DNA of 47,199 bases from a virus. Below, piece after piece: positions 22,536 to 30,444 of the stretch (positions within the stretch are counted from its first letter, which is position 1; each line of letters starts with the position of its first letter). Position numbers and translations under genes: made by a program. The notes under the pieces were generated by a model that had not been told where the DNA came from, ran no database searches, and was given only the letters and a program-made list of their open reading frames with translations. The stretch is from positions 1-47,199 of IMG/VR virus record IMGVR_UViG_3300025120_000101, one strand, 5' to 3'.

Positions 22536-23454
22536 ATTTACTTTCTCCTTCTATTAAGTCTTCTACTATAGGAAGACTGTTTTGTTTATATATAGACCTT
22601 GTTCTGCCTTCTCCTTTAAGTATCCTAGAATACTTATCAAACTCACAAAGTCCTCCTTCTATATCCCGTAGTTCATACAATCTATCGTTCCGCATTGCTA
22701 TATGCGGTGGCAGTTTACGAATAACTATTTCATATAAGTCCTGCATTTCTGTATTCCAATCATGACTACGTCTACAATAGTCTAAAGGTCTGCCTGTTAA
22801 TCTGTTGAGTCCTCTCATGGCTCCTGGACCTGCATTAGCCCAAGTCATAATATCCTCAGCCTCATCAAGTATGTAGGTGTGCCTTAAATCAGTAATTACT
22901 TCATAAGCCATAAATGGACCCATGTACGGATACTCTCTTAACATAAGCCAAGCTTTTTCTAAAGAGCTTTCTCCTTCACTTTTATCAAACTCTAGTTTTT
23001 TAATTAACCAAGTCTTTTCTTCCCAAATATTATTAATACAGTCAACAACCCCTGTGACTTTATCCATACCGTTTGGTGTTTTAATAATATAAGAACCAGT
23101 AATCCATTGAGGCTGTGCTTTTATTAGTTCTATTGCTTTGTCTCCATCCCAATTAACTAATAAATCGTTTTCTAATAAAGTTCTTCCTGTCGGTATAAAA
23201 TTAAACCAACGAAAGATAATAGTAGCTAATATAACGTCTGCACTGTTTCCTAAAGGCTCTCTAATATGGTTTCTGAACCACCTAGTAGTCCTATCATCTT
23301 CTCTAAATACTTGACAAAACTTAAACTCTTGCAGTATAGGGTCATCCGTCCACGGAGCAGGAAGTTTGTATTCTTCCTTTCTGACCCTAATACTTTCCCT
23401 TTCTGTTTGCCAGTAGCAAAAAAGGTCTAGTTGTTCTGCAAGAAAATCAGTCAT
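22522..23454 (-). CDS. 5-hmdU DNA kinase helical-domain / aGPT-pyrophosphorylase family protein
   Basis: The 310-aa protein matches the helical domain described in 5-hydroxymethyl-dU DNA kinases and alpha-glutamyl/putrescinyl-thymine pyrophosphorylases: FREDDRTTRWFRNHI (50-64), FRWFNFIPTGRTL (81-93), GPFMAYEVITDL (179-190) and GPGAMRGLNRLTG (209-221). These enzymes act on thymine bases carrying a hydroxymethyl group in DNA. No separate P-loop kinase domain is attached. The neighbouring ThyA relative could supply the hydroxymethylated precursor. The family call is from remembered motifs; the precise reaction is inferred. Confidence 0.72.
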   Translation of the reverse strand: MTDFLAEQLDLFCYWQTERESIRVRKEEYKLPAPWTDDPILQEFKFCQVFREDDRTTRWFRNHIREPLGNSADVILATIIFRWFNFIPTGRTLLENDLLVNWDGDKAIELIKAQPQWITGSYIIKTPNGMDKVTGVVDCINNIWEEKTWLIKKLEFDKSEGESSLEKAWLMLREYPYMGPFMAYEVITDLRHTYILDEAEDIMTWANAGPGAMRGLNRLTGRPLDYCRRSHDWNTEMQDLYEIVIRKLPPHIAMRNDRLYELRDIEGGLCEFDKYSRILKGEGRTRSIYKQNSLPIVEDLIEGESKYGKS

Positions 23455-24296
23455 TACTTTTTACGTAATACCCAAGAACAGTTATTAGAGTATTCAGGAT
23501 AAGGTGCTGCTGCTACAACACGTAGAAACTGTCTGCCATACCTAGCTTTAAGCATTTCTAATTGCTCTAAACTCCATCCTCTTTCAGAATCCTCTTTCAT
23601 GGCTTTCTTTAAATTAGGAAGCTGTATGAACGTTCCTGTTACGTCTATTAACTCAAAGTTCCTTTCTAGTTCATCTTTAAGTTCTTTAAAACCCCATTCA
23701 TATACGTGGTCTTCAGGTAACTTGTCGTTAGAACCTTCATGATTAGGAGTAGAAACAAAAATTAATCCGTTAGGTCTTATAACCCTAGCAGCATCATCTA
23801 GCCAAGCACCAATAAACTCTCTACCCATGTGTTCAATAACTTCGGTAGTCCAGAAAAAGTCTATACTTTCATCTTGTAAATCGAATACTGGATTAGTTGT
23901 TAAATCCTGTATTCTTATTTCACCGTTAAAGTTTTTAAACCATGTAGAATCTTTTAATGGTTGACCTGCGTTAGACCAAAAAGGATTTTCCATCTCACAT
24001 GCAGGGTCTATATCATAGCCATAATAAGACCTTATAACATCTGATTTCTTTATAACATAGGCTTTATATAAGTTTCTTAAAGTCCAACACTCACCGCAAC
24101 CTACTTCAAAAGTATCTAATGGTCTACCTAATTGTTTAGCTTCTTCTATACACATAGAAGCTATATTATCGAATCGACTCATATGAGCTATCTCATCAGG
24201 TCGCCAGTTTGCTAATACACCTGCACTAGCTATATCCATTCTTGTATTTTTACTGTCGTTTTCATTAACAGTTAGTTTCTTTCTTATCGATGACAT
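23454..24296 (-). CDS. Class I SAM-dependent methyltransferase
   Basis: The protein (280 aa) has the Rossmann methyltransferase pattern: motif I FEVGCGECWTLR (about 63-74), an acidic residue after the second strand (YYGYDIDPACE), FFWTTEVIEHM as the motif preceding the UbiE-type centre, and VIRPNGLIFVSTPNHEG as post-motif. It looks like a small-molecule or nucleic-acid-modifying methylase rather than a DNA N6/C5 enzyme, since no DPPY or PC motif is seen. The start at 24296 has GGAGGT; a longer reading would extend into the neighbouring gene. The gene ends at the hmdU-family start (TAATG), within the modification group. Confidence 0.82.
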   Translation of the reverse strand: MSSIRKKLTVNENDSKNTRMDIASAGVLANWRPDEIAHMSRFDNIASMCIEEAKQLGRPLDTFEVGCGECWTLRNLYKAYVIKKSDVIRSYYGYDIDPACEMENPFWSNAGQPLKDSTWFKNFNGEIRIQDLTTNPVFDLQDESIDFFWTTEVIEHMGREFIGAWLDDAARVIRPNGLIFVSTPNHEGSNDKLPEDHVYEWGFKELKDELERNFELIDVTGTFIQLPNLKKAMKEDSERGWSLEQLEMLKARYGRQFLRVVAAAPYPEYSNNCSWVLRKK

Positions 24297-24300
24297 TTTA

Positions 24301-24783
24301 TTACCTCCACCAACTTGGTTTATTTCTACCCTTTTCCCATTTAGCGTAATGTTTTTCATTAATAACATAATTACGATAAGCGAGACTAGAGTCCTCGTTT
24401 TTATACTCATCAGGCATAGCTTGTGCTACGTCCGTCATAAGACCTCTAGTAATGTTTTTAGGCATTACATATAACGCATCTGATAGTTTTTGCAAACTAA
24501 GATGAGTACGTTTGTAGCGATAAGTATATTCATTACCTAACGCTAAAAAATGTTTATAGAGCCACCAGTAGTTACCACTACATTCTCTAGCCCATATAGT
24601 ACAGGGGTGGTTCATGTAAGCTTTCTTATATAAACCAACTTCATCTGCATATGTGTCTCCGTCTAATATTCTGTGTGCTGTGCATAACATCTGTGCAGTC
24701 TCTAAAGGCATCTTGACTAACATCTTGTCAGGTTGTGCTTTAGCTGAGACTTCAGGGTCTTCACTAAAATAGAATATGTTCAT
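24301..24783 (-). CDS. Conserved-type phage protein, 160 aa
   Basis: The N-terminus MNIFYFSEDPEVSAKAQ followed by DKMLVKMPLETAQML belongs to a pattern (MNIF..D.DP..(C/A)A...DKH.VKM..E.AQ(L/M)) found in many phages. I know no proven function; in hypermodified-thymine phages small conserved genes of this kind sit near the modification genes, so a role there is possible but unsupported here. It has AGAAAGGAGAAA and heads a unit started by the promoter at 24823-24852. Confidence 0.68.
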   Translation of the reverse strand: MNIFYFSEDPEVSAKAQPDKMLVKMPLETAQMLCTAHRILDGDTYADEVGLYKKAYMNHPCTIWARECSGNYWWLYKHFLALGNEYTYRYKRTHLSLQKLSDALYVMPKNITRGLMTDVAQAMPDEYKNEDSSLAYRNYVINEKHYAKWEKGRNKPSWWR

Positions 24784-24822
24784 GGTTTTCTCCTTTCTTT
24801 AAACATAAAATATATAATAACC

Positions 24823-24852
24823 TTTATACTTTACTTTTATATGCAAAGTAAA
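24823..24852 (-). promoter_or_regulatory. TTTACTTTGC-type promoter before 24301-24783
   Basis: Minus strand: -35 TTTACT (24852-24847) in CTTTACTTTGCAT, spacer 18, -10 TATAAA (24828-24823). It starts the group of methyltransferase, hmdU-family and ThyA-like genes. Confidence 0.65.
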
Positions 24853-24858
24853 GAACTT

Positions 24859-26355
24859 TTATAGCTGATAGTGGCGTGGCGATTTAGGCTCAATCAGGTA
24901 TAGGTTCTCTTTTGTTCTCGTTATACCAACATAAAACACCCTGTTTTCATCATCAGGGTTTTGTTGATAGTTTTTGTATACTCTAGTTGTTATATCTGTT
25001 AACAACACTACGTTGGTAGCTTCGCCACCTTTAGCAGCATGTATAGTAGACAATCGTATACGTGGTTGTTTAGTTATCTTTTCTCCTCTACGTAACATAG
25101 CTCTTATGTAACTAATTTCACTAGGACTCAGTAGAGTAAAAACGTCATACCAATGACCATCAGGTAAATCAGGGAAGTGGCTTTTTAAATCTTGGTACTG
25201 TAGAGTTAAGTTAGCGTCTAACATGTCTAATTTCTTAGGTTTTTCTACTTTTACAAACTTTAATATGTTAGCACACTCATTCAAGGTAACTCCTTCTCCC
25301 TTGCTTAGACGTTCCCAGAAAATTACAGCCCTAACTTTAGCTTCTGATATACTCGGTCTGCCTTTCACTTCAAAGAACCATCCTTCGTTCCTACAATACT
25401 CATCAACATCTTCTAAAAGGTAATTAGTTCTAGCTAAGACCAACCAGTCTCCTTCTTCCATGTTTACTAACTCTATATTTGGTTCCCATCGAACTAATCC
25501 TTCTTCTTTTCTAGGAGTCCATTCTTTATATATTCTTGAACGAACTTGACCTATACACTGTTTAGCTATCTCATGAACAGCAGAAGGTACACGATATGAT
25601 TGTTTCAACACCATGGCGTTTTTAGAATTCTTTATCAAGTAATCAACATCAGCACCCGCCCATTTATAAATAGCTTGGTCGTCATCTCCTGCTACATATA
25701 TCTTTTTAGCTTTTTCTGCAACTTTTCGAACTACCGCCCACTGTAGAGGAGATAGGTCTTGTGCTTCGTCTACGAACATAACATCTAAAGAAGGTACATC
25801 GCCTTCATGCAAAAACTTATAAAGCATGTCGGTGTAATCAACTAACAACCTGTCTTCTTTAAACAACTGTAATCCTCTAGCGAATCGTTCTAACTCAAAC
25901 CAACCTACAGCGTCTTCGACTTCATGCCATTGTTGTTCTAAAGGTATATTACGCATACGAGCAAGGTTTTCTATAAAAGCTAACCTATCGTCATGGGTCA
26001 TGCCAAATATATGACCATCATCTGATGTTGTTCTTCCTGTTAATCGTAAGTTTAGTTTTTCGTTTAGGTCTTTTATATCTGTGTGACTGACTACGCTCTC
26101 TCTTGTTAAACCTAGTTGCCTAAACGCTAAAGAGTGTAATGTTCTAAAAAACGGTAAATCTTTTTCACTAATATTGAACTTAGCTACTGCCCTTTGTTTA
26201 CCTTCTGTTACTGCTTTTTTAGTAAAAGTAAAGAAACCAATACTTTCGGGTTGTGTGCCGTTTTGCAATTCGTCTTCTATAAGACTAAGTAGAGTGCTTG
26301 TTTTTCCTGTTCCAGGAGGTCCAAGAATAACTTGTGTATGGCTCGGTAGGGTCAC
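24859..26355 (-). CDS. UvrD/Rep-like superfamily 1 DNA helicase
   Basis: All SF1 motifs are present in 498 aa: Walker A GPPGTGKT (12-19), FTFTKKAV (motif Ia), DEAQD (196-200), GDDDQAIYKW (223-232), LKQSYRVP (motif IV), STIHAAKGGEATNVVL (V) and YVGITRTKENLYL (VI). The protein is shorter than host UvrD, as in phage helicases. It should unwind DNA during replication or recombination. It overlaps the AlkB-type gene by 4 nt. Confidence 0.93.
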   Translation of the reverse strand: MTLPSHTQVILGPPGTGKTSTLLSLIEDELQNGTQPESIGFFTFTKKAVTEGKQRAVAKFNISEKDLPFFRTLHSLAFRQLGLTRESVVSHTDIKDLNEKLNLRLTGRTTSDDGHIFGMTHDDRLAFIENLARMRNIPLEQQWHEVEDAVGWFELERFARGLQLFKEDRLLVDYTDMLYKFLHEGDVPSLDVMFVDEAQDLSPLQWAVVRKVAEKAKKIYVAGDDDQAIYKWAGADVDYLIKNSKNAMVLKQSYRVPSAVHEIAKQCIGQVRSRIYKEWTPRKEEGLVRWEPNIELVNMEEGDWLVLARTNYLLEDVDEYCRNEGWFFEVKGRPSISEAKVRAVIFWERLSKGEGVTLNECANILKFVKVEKPKKLDMLDANLTLQYQDLKSHFPDLPDGHWYDVFTLLSPSEISYIRAMLRRGEKITKQPRIRLSTIHAAKGGEATNVVLLTDITTRVYKNYQQNPDDENRVFYVGITRTKENLYLIEPKSPRHYQL

Positions 26356-26936
26356 AAACCACTCCTAAAAGTTAAATTAATTCTTTCACCTGCTCTTTCT
26401 AAACTAGGTACAGCATGAGTAGAAGTCATTTGATTATGACCATCAAAAATAAGTACGTCACCGTGTTCAAGAATATAATGTTTTTCATCTATTATAAAGT
26501 TCTCTATTTCAGTTTCTATTTCACTGGTATCTGTACGTTTCTTTACATTGTTTTGATAAGTACGTTGTACAAAAACTCTTGGTGCTCCTAAAGAAATAGA
26601 GACAACTATGTCATCTAATGTAGGAACAGTGTCTGAGTGATGAGGGATACCTTTTCCGTCTACCCCGTAGTAACCACATAAACAAAAAGTAAACTGTTTA
26701 TCAACACCTAATTCTTCCCAAACCAAACGTTCTGCTTCTTGTTTAATTTGATACATTGCATGAGTCCATGGGTCTGGTTTGTAGAGTTTACCTGCATAAT
26801 CAAAAGAAGAACTTCCGAATCCTTTTGTAGGTCTACCCTTCACCATAGAGCCTTTAAACTCTCGTTCTTTAGGTTCATCCCATTCATGTATGTCTGGGTC
26901 TGTGTGTTTAAAATATTTCTTAATATATATTATCAT
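26352..26936 (-). CDS. AlkB-type 2-oxoglutarate/Fe(II) dioxygenase
   Basis: In 194 aa the iron ligands are seen as H100-x-D102 (PHHSD) and H174 (STHAVP), and the 2-oxoglutarate/substrate signature is RINLTFR (185-191), an exact RxNxTxR match. AlkB enzymes repair N-methylated bases; a DNA-modifying role is an alternative given the nearby thymine-modification genes. It is translationally coupled to both neighbours by 4-nt overlaps. Confidence 0.9.
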   Translation of the reverse strand: MIIYIKKYFKHTDPDIHEWDEPKEREFKGSMVKGRPTKGFGSSSFDYAGKLYKPDPWTHAMYQIKQEAERLVWEELGVDKQFTFCLCGYYGVDGKGIPHHSDTVPTLDDIVVSISLGAPRVFVQRTYQNNVKKRTDTSEIETEIENFIIDEKHYILEHGDVLIFDGHNQMTSTHAVPSLERAGERINLTFRSGL

Positions 26937-28456
26937 AGTAAATTGTCATTAAACTCAGGCAAGTCATGTGGCTCGTCCTGTGCTTTAAACTCCTCTATAA
27001 ACCAAACATTAACGCCTTTACCTTTTATGTTGAAAAAGTATGGCTCTCCATGAAGCTGTTTAAGTTTAGAAGTTAATCTGTTTCTTTGATACTCTTTGAA
27101 GTTATTTCTGTGTAAATAATCCATCAAGTCGAGTAGTCTAAAATAAGTCCTGCCTTTATTTGTCCATGGTTTATGTAGTAATAACTCATCTCTTTCCCTA
27201 GCAGGTCTTTCAGTACAGAAAGATTCTAACAACTCCATGAAATGACCTTCAGTAGAACTTTCTTTAGGAACCTCTACTATAGTTATAGCATCTAATAGCT
27301 GTTGTATTATCTGATTCCAAACGTTTTCTTTTACCTTTGGAGGTATTTTATTTAAAGCATCCATACACTTACGCTGAAACCTGTTTTGATTTAATAAATC
27401 ATCTGTTTCTAACTCTAATCGACCGCCTTCAACATCTAAGAACCATATAGGTGGGTCACTGTCCTGTTTTGTAAGGTTACTGAATAGAGGTGTACCACCA
27501 TTAGCCCCGATACCAAACTTACGAGTCCTACATAAAGGACTATTACAATGACTAGCTATCGGTTGGTCATTACATTTATAAAAATAATCTTTCCTTTGTA
27601 GTTGTTTAGCTACTGTTAAAACTTCTTGTGCCCCTAGTGGTGGTTGCATAAACTTTATGTTTACATCTTCTAATCGTTTTTCCCAATCATCAGCAAACTT
27701 CTTTCTTAAAAACACTCCTACATTAAACAAGCCAGAGTTTCTTGAACCTTTAGGAAAGCCTTGAACTACTAAGTGTTGTATACACGGAGGTGCTTGGTCT
27801 AACCACTCTAAGGTTTCGTTTAATGGACTAGCCTCTAATCTTTCTAAAGCACTTGGTTTTAATTCTATTTCTTTTGCATAGTTTAAAAATTCTTCTGGAG
27901 TTAACGCTTGTCCTTCTTTACCATAAGCGTATCTAGTAGAGTTCTCTCCACCAAAATATGGCATGTTTAACGTGCTTCCTCTATCTCCTCTGTCTAATAA
28001 TAGTTTTGTTTGTTTAGGGAATATCTCTACTTGTCCGTAACCGATTGCAGCAGCAACCTGTCTTAGTTTTCTCTGTACCATCGATGCTGATACTGGTTCA
28101 GTCAAGAACATATAGATATGTGCCCCGCCACTTTTACTACGACAAAGAACTAATGGTAATTTTTGCTTAGCTATTTTAATCGCTAAATCTTTTAAATCTA
28201 GCTGATACTCGTCAACGTCTATGGCTCCCCACACACAATTATTGTGCTCGTCTATCGCTACAATACCCACACTTTGATGACCAGACAAGTGGTCTTCCCA
28301 TAACTTTAATAAATCGTCGTCAGACAACTCCTTAGATATAGTAATGTTTTTACCACTTGCCTTTCCATCTTCTCTTGTTTCATTGCTAGCTGTGAAAGTT
28401 CCATACGCTTGACGTAATCCCGCATAGCGTAAAGCAAATTCCTTTGCTAACGACAT
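26933..28456 (-). CDS. AEP-type primase (TOTE-like primase-polymerase)
   Basis: The 507-aa protein has archaeo-eukaryotic primase motifs: GAIDVDEY (D80, D82) for metal binding, CRSKSGGAHIYMF with H113, and LLLDRGDRGSTLNMPYF (151-167) as the third motif. This resembles the primase domain of TOTE conflict systems, which phages use for replication priming. A Cys cluster (about 294-311, CNDQPIASHCNSPLC) could bind zinc and precedes a GIGANGG loop. The C-terminal 190 residues are helical. It is coupled to the AlkB-type gene and follows the probable ssDNA-binding protein. Confidence 0.82.
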   Translation of the reverse strand: MSLAKEFALRYAGLRQAYGTFTASNETREDGKASGKNITISKELSDDDLLKLWEDHLSGHQSVGIVAIDEHNNCVWGAIDVDEYQLDLKDLAIKIAKQKLPLVLCRSKSGGAHIYMFLTEPVSASMVQRKLRQVAAAIGYGQVEIFPKQTKLLLDRGDRGSTLNMPYFGGENSTRYAYGKEGQALTPEEFLNYAKEIELKPSALERLEASPLNETLEWLDQAPPCIQHLVVQGFPKGSRNSGLFNVGVFLRKKFADDWEKRLEDVNIKFMQPPLGAQEVLTVAKQLQRKDYFYKCNDQPIASHCNSPLCRTRKFGIGANGGTPLFSNLTKQDSDPPIWFLDVEGGRLELETDDLLNQNRFQRKCMDALNKIPPKVKENVWNQIIQQLLDAITIVEVPKESSTEGHFMELLESFCTERPARERDELLLHKPWTNKGRTYFRLLDLMDYLHRNNFKEYQRNRLTSKLKQLHGEPYFFNIKGKGVNVWFIEEFKAQDEPHDLPEFNDNLL

Positions 28457-28470
28457 ACAATATCTCCTTT

Positions 28471-29244
28471 TTAGATAGTGTCGTTAACAACGTCGTTCTG
28501 CTGTTCTTGTTTAACTTCAACATCCCCAGACCTAGCAGCACCCATGAAGTCTTTAGCCATCATAGCTATAGACAACTCAGTTGCACCTTCTTGGTTAATA
28601 GTGTAAGCGTTCCAGCTACCTTTATCGTTAGACTGAGTAGTAGTGCCTAGTTTATACGTATAAGCAAACATAGGAGCTTCTACAGAGTCACCCTTAGAGT
28701 TTTGTACCCTAGCCATTCTTAACATCGTAAGCCATTTTCTAGCTACACCTAATTGAGTAGAAGTAAAAGCAAGAACTGCTTGTTGTGCAGTACCATCTTT
28801 AACAACTAAGACAAAGAACTGAGCTGTTTCTACAATCTCATTACCGTCTTTAGTGTAATATCTTCTGTCATCCTGGTTTCTAGTACAACTAGATAGGATA
28901 GATATATCATGACTAGCGTTTACAAGACCGCCACCTTTTTCTCTAGGAATCCACTCGATGTACTTTTTATTATAAGCACATGGAACTATAGAGATACCAG
29001 TTTCACCATCGAAAGCTTCTCCTGTAACTGTGTTGTACAAGTCTCCTGCACTAGCACCTGCTACGTAGCTTCCGTGTTGTTTTTGTAGTTGAGGTGACAT
29101 AGGTTGTAGAACTCTAATAAAGGGAATCGCAAAATCCTCTGTAGTAGTTTCTTCTAACCCTGTCCCGCTTGATAGTAAACTATCATCAAACGTACTTATC
29201 GCTGTAGCTTTACTTTCAGCTACTTCATTTTTATTTTCTGCCAT
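28471..29244 (-). CDS. Probable ssDNA-binding protein
   Basis: The 257-aa protein is beta-rich, with an acidic Thr/Ser-rich N-terminus and an acidic, Asn/Gln-rich tail (QQNDVVNDTI), the layout common to phage SSBs. FAIPFIRVLQPMSPQLQKQ and YIEWIPREKGGGLV are typical of proteins encoded beside primases in podoviruses. I recognise the position and composition more than a specific motif, so the role is inferred. Confidence 0.55.
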   Translation of the reverse strand: MAENKNEVAESKATAISTFDDSLLSSGTGLEETTTEDFAIPFIRVLQPMSPQLQKQHGSYVAGASAGDLYNTVTGEAFDGETGISIVPCAYNKKYIEWIPREKGGGLVNASHDISILSSCTRNQDDRRYYTKDGNEIVETAQFFVLVVKDGTAQQAVLAFTSTQLGVARKWLTMLRMARVQNSKGDSVEAPMFAYTYKLGTTTQSNDKGSWNAYTINQEGATELSIAMMAKDFMGAARSGDVEVKQEQQNDVVNDTI

Positions 29245-29248
29245 GTTA

Positions 29249-29827
29249 TTAATCCTTTTTAATTGAAGCTTTAGTACCTATATAGATACCAAAGGGCTCG
29301 GTTGGTATATCGTTCCCACTAGTAAACTGCTCTTTTACAAAAGCTTTCAGTGTACTAGGATGAACACTTTGTCGCACCTCTGGTGATAATCCTCTAGACT
29401 GGAGAGCGGAAACAGTTTCATCAACTACCTCGCTTTCCTCACGCCCGAACTTTAAAAGAACCTCGTTCTTTATTAGTCCCTCGTGACCGTTAGATACTAG
29501 CCATTCATACGCTTTTTCTTGGTTTGCCTTAGATATGTGAGCGTTATAAAACTCATTAATGGAGATTTTCTCTCCAGTGCTGAGTGTTATTTGAGTAAGT
29601 CCTGCGGATTGCATCGCATCAGGTAACTCTTGCTCCGAAGTCAAACGAAGTTCTTCCTTCTTAGCTTTTAAACTGGCTTCTAACTCGGATACTTCTGTAG
29701 CAAGTTTTAACTGTTTATTAGCTAGGGTGGAAACTATAGAGAGTTCTCCATCAGTAACGTCATTAGTCCATTCCTGAACATCTTCCGTACCAACGAGGTC
29801 CTCAAAGGTTGGTTTATTTTCAATCAT
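29249..29827 (-). CDS. Hypothetical replication-region protein, 192 aa
   Basis: Coiled coil at about 40-70 (ELEASLKAKKEELRLTSEQ), then an alpha/beta region (ISINEFYNAHISKANQEKAY). It has AGAAAGGAGAAA before the ATG and lies 4 nt before the probable SSB gene. No family is known to me. Confidence 0.72.
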   Translation of the reverse strand: MIENKPTFEDLVGTEDVQEWTNDVTDGELSIVSTLANKQLKLATEVSELEASLKAKKEELRLTSEQELPDAMQSAGLTQITLSTGEKISINEFYNAHISKANQEKAYEWLVSNGHEGLIKNEVLLKFGREESEVVDETVSALQSRGLSPEVRQSVHPSTLKAFVKEQFTSGNDIPTEPFGIYIGTKASIKKD

Positions 29828-30146
29828 CTATTTCTCCTTTCTGGTGTAGATCGATATCAACGGGATAATATAAGCCTTCCTGCCTATCCCACTTTAATAT
29901 ACTATATCTACCTCTATTATAAAATGCAGCGATAGAACACGCTACGCCAATGGCGGCAGGGTCGCCAATTAATAATAAGTAATCGCCTTCTTTATAGTCT
30001 TGTAAAAGACTTTTCATCCTACGGACTGAAGGTGACGCACTTAACATAATTTGTGTATTCGAAGGTAATAAGACTTCAAAATCACCATACTGTCTAGCAG
30101 AGGCGATATTACGTCCTTGAACTTCTTGTACGACATATACTGTCAC
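29820..30146 (-). CDS. Hypothetical phage protein, 108 aa
   Basis: Mixed alpha/beta, with a central GDYLLLIGDPAAIGVACSIA stretch that looks like a Rossmann-type core. It starts with GTG and AGAAAGGAGAAA. It is first in the leftward replication unit, driven by the promoter at 30182-30210. Function unknown. Confidence 0.7.
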   Translation of the reverse strand: MTVYVVQEVQGRNIASARQYGDFEVLLPSNTQIMLSASPSVRRMKSLLQDYKEGDYLLLIGDPAAIGVACSIAAFYNRGRYSILKWDRQEGLYYPVDIDLHQKGEIDD

Positions 30147-30181
30147 AATTTTCTCCTTTCTTATTTCTAGTTACGCTTTAA

Positions 30182-30210
30182 ATAATATATAGCATAAACG
30201 GCAAAGTAAA
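30182..30210 (-). promoter_or_regulatory. TTTACTTTGCC-type promoter of the leftward replication unit
   Basis: Minus strand: -35 TTTACT (30210-30205), spacer 17, -10 TATTAT (30187-30182). It faces left, away from the helicase gene, so the gap 30147-30444 is a divergent control region. Confidence 0.7.
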
Positions 30211-30272
30211 GCTATTACCGATATGTAGTTTTAAAAACTAATTTATTTTTATAAAAAACTTTTCTACAACTA

Positions 30273-30369
30273 CTAATATCACTAATATACTAATACTGAT
30301 TATAATAAAACACAACGTTCAAGAGGTTATATCAATATTAGATTTCAAATATCAATATTAGAGGGCATG
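30273..30369 (+). promoter_or_regulatory. Control region of the rightward SNF2 helicase gene
   Basis: Holds a 23-bp element (30273-30295, three CTAATAT-like units) identical to that upstream of terS, then two exact copies of ATATCAATATTAGA 20 bp apart (30329-30342, 30349-30362), then TAGAGGGCATG (30359-30369), also shared with terS. TATAAT lies at 30413-30418. The 298-nt gap 30147-30444 carries no gene. The element is likely an operator/promoter array; an origin of replication is an alternative because of the iteron-like AT-rich repeats. Confidence 0.62.
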
Positions 30370-30444
30370 GAGAATATATTAGCTTGGGCTATATATCTAA
30401 TAGTTTGTAATATATAATCTCATTTAGAAATTAGAAAGGTATAT

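Noticed and set aside
24301-24783. Amino acid:DNA transferase of a thymine-hypermodification pathway
   Set aside because: I cannot confirm the motif from memory, and the MNIF...DK..VKM family also occurs in phages without known hypermodification. Left as unknown function.
12474-30210. The recurrent TTTACTTTGCG motif as codons of a conserved YFA-like peptide
   Set aside because: The motif falls in different frames at each site, and stops precede it at 30210, so conservation is at DNA level.
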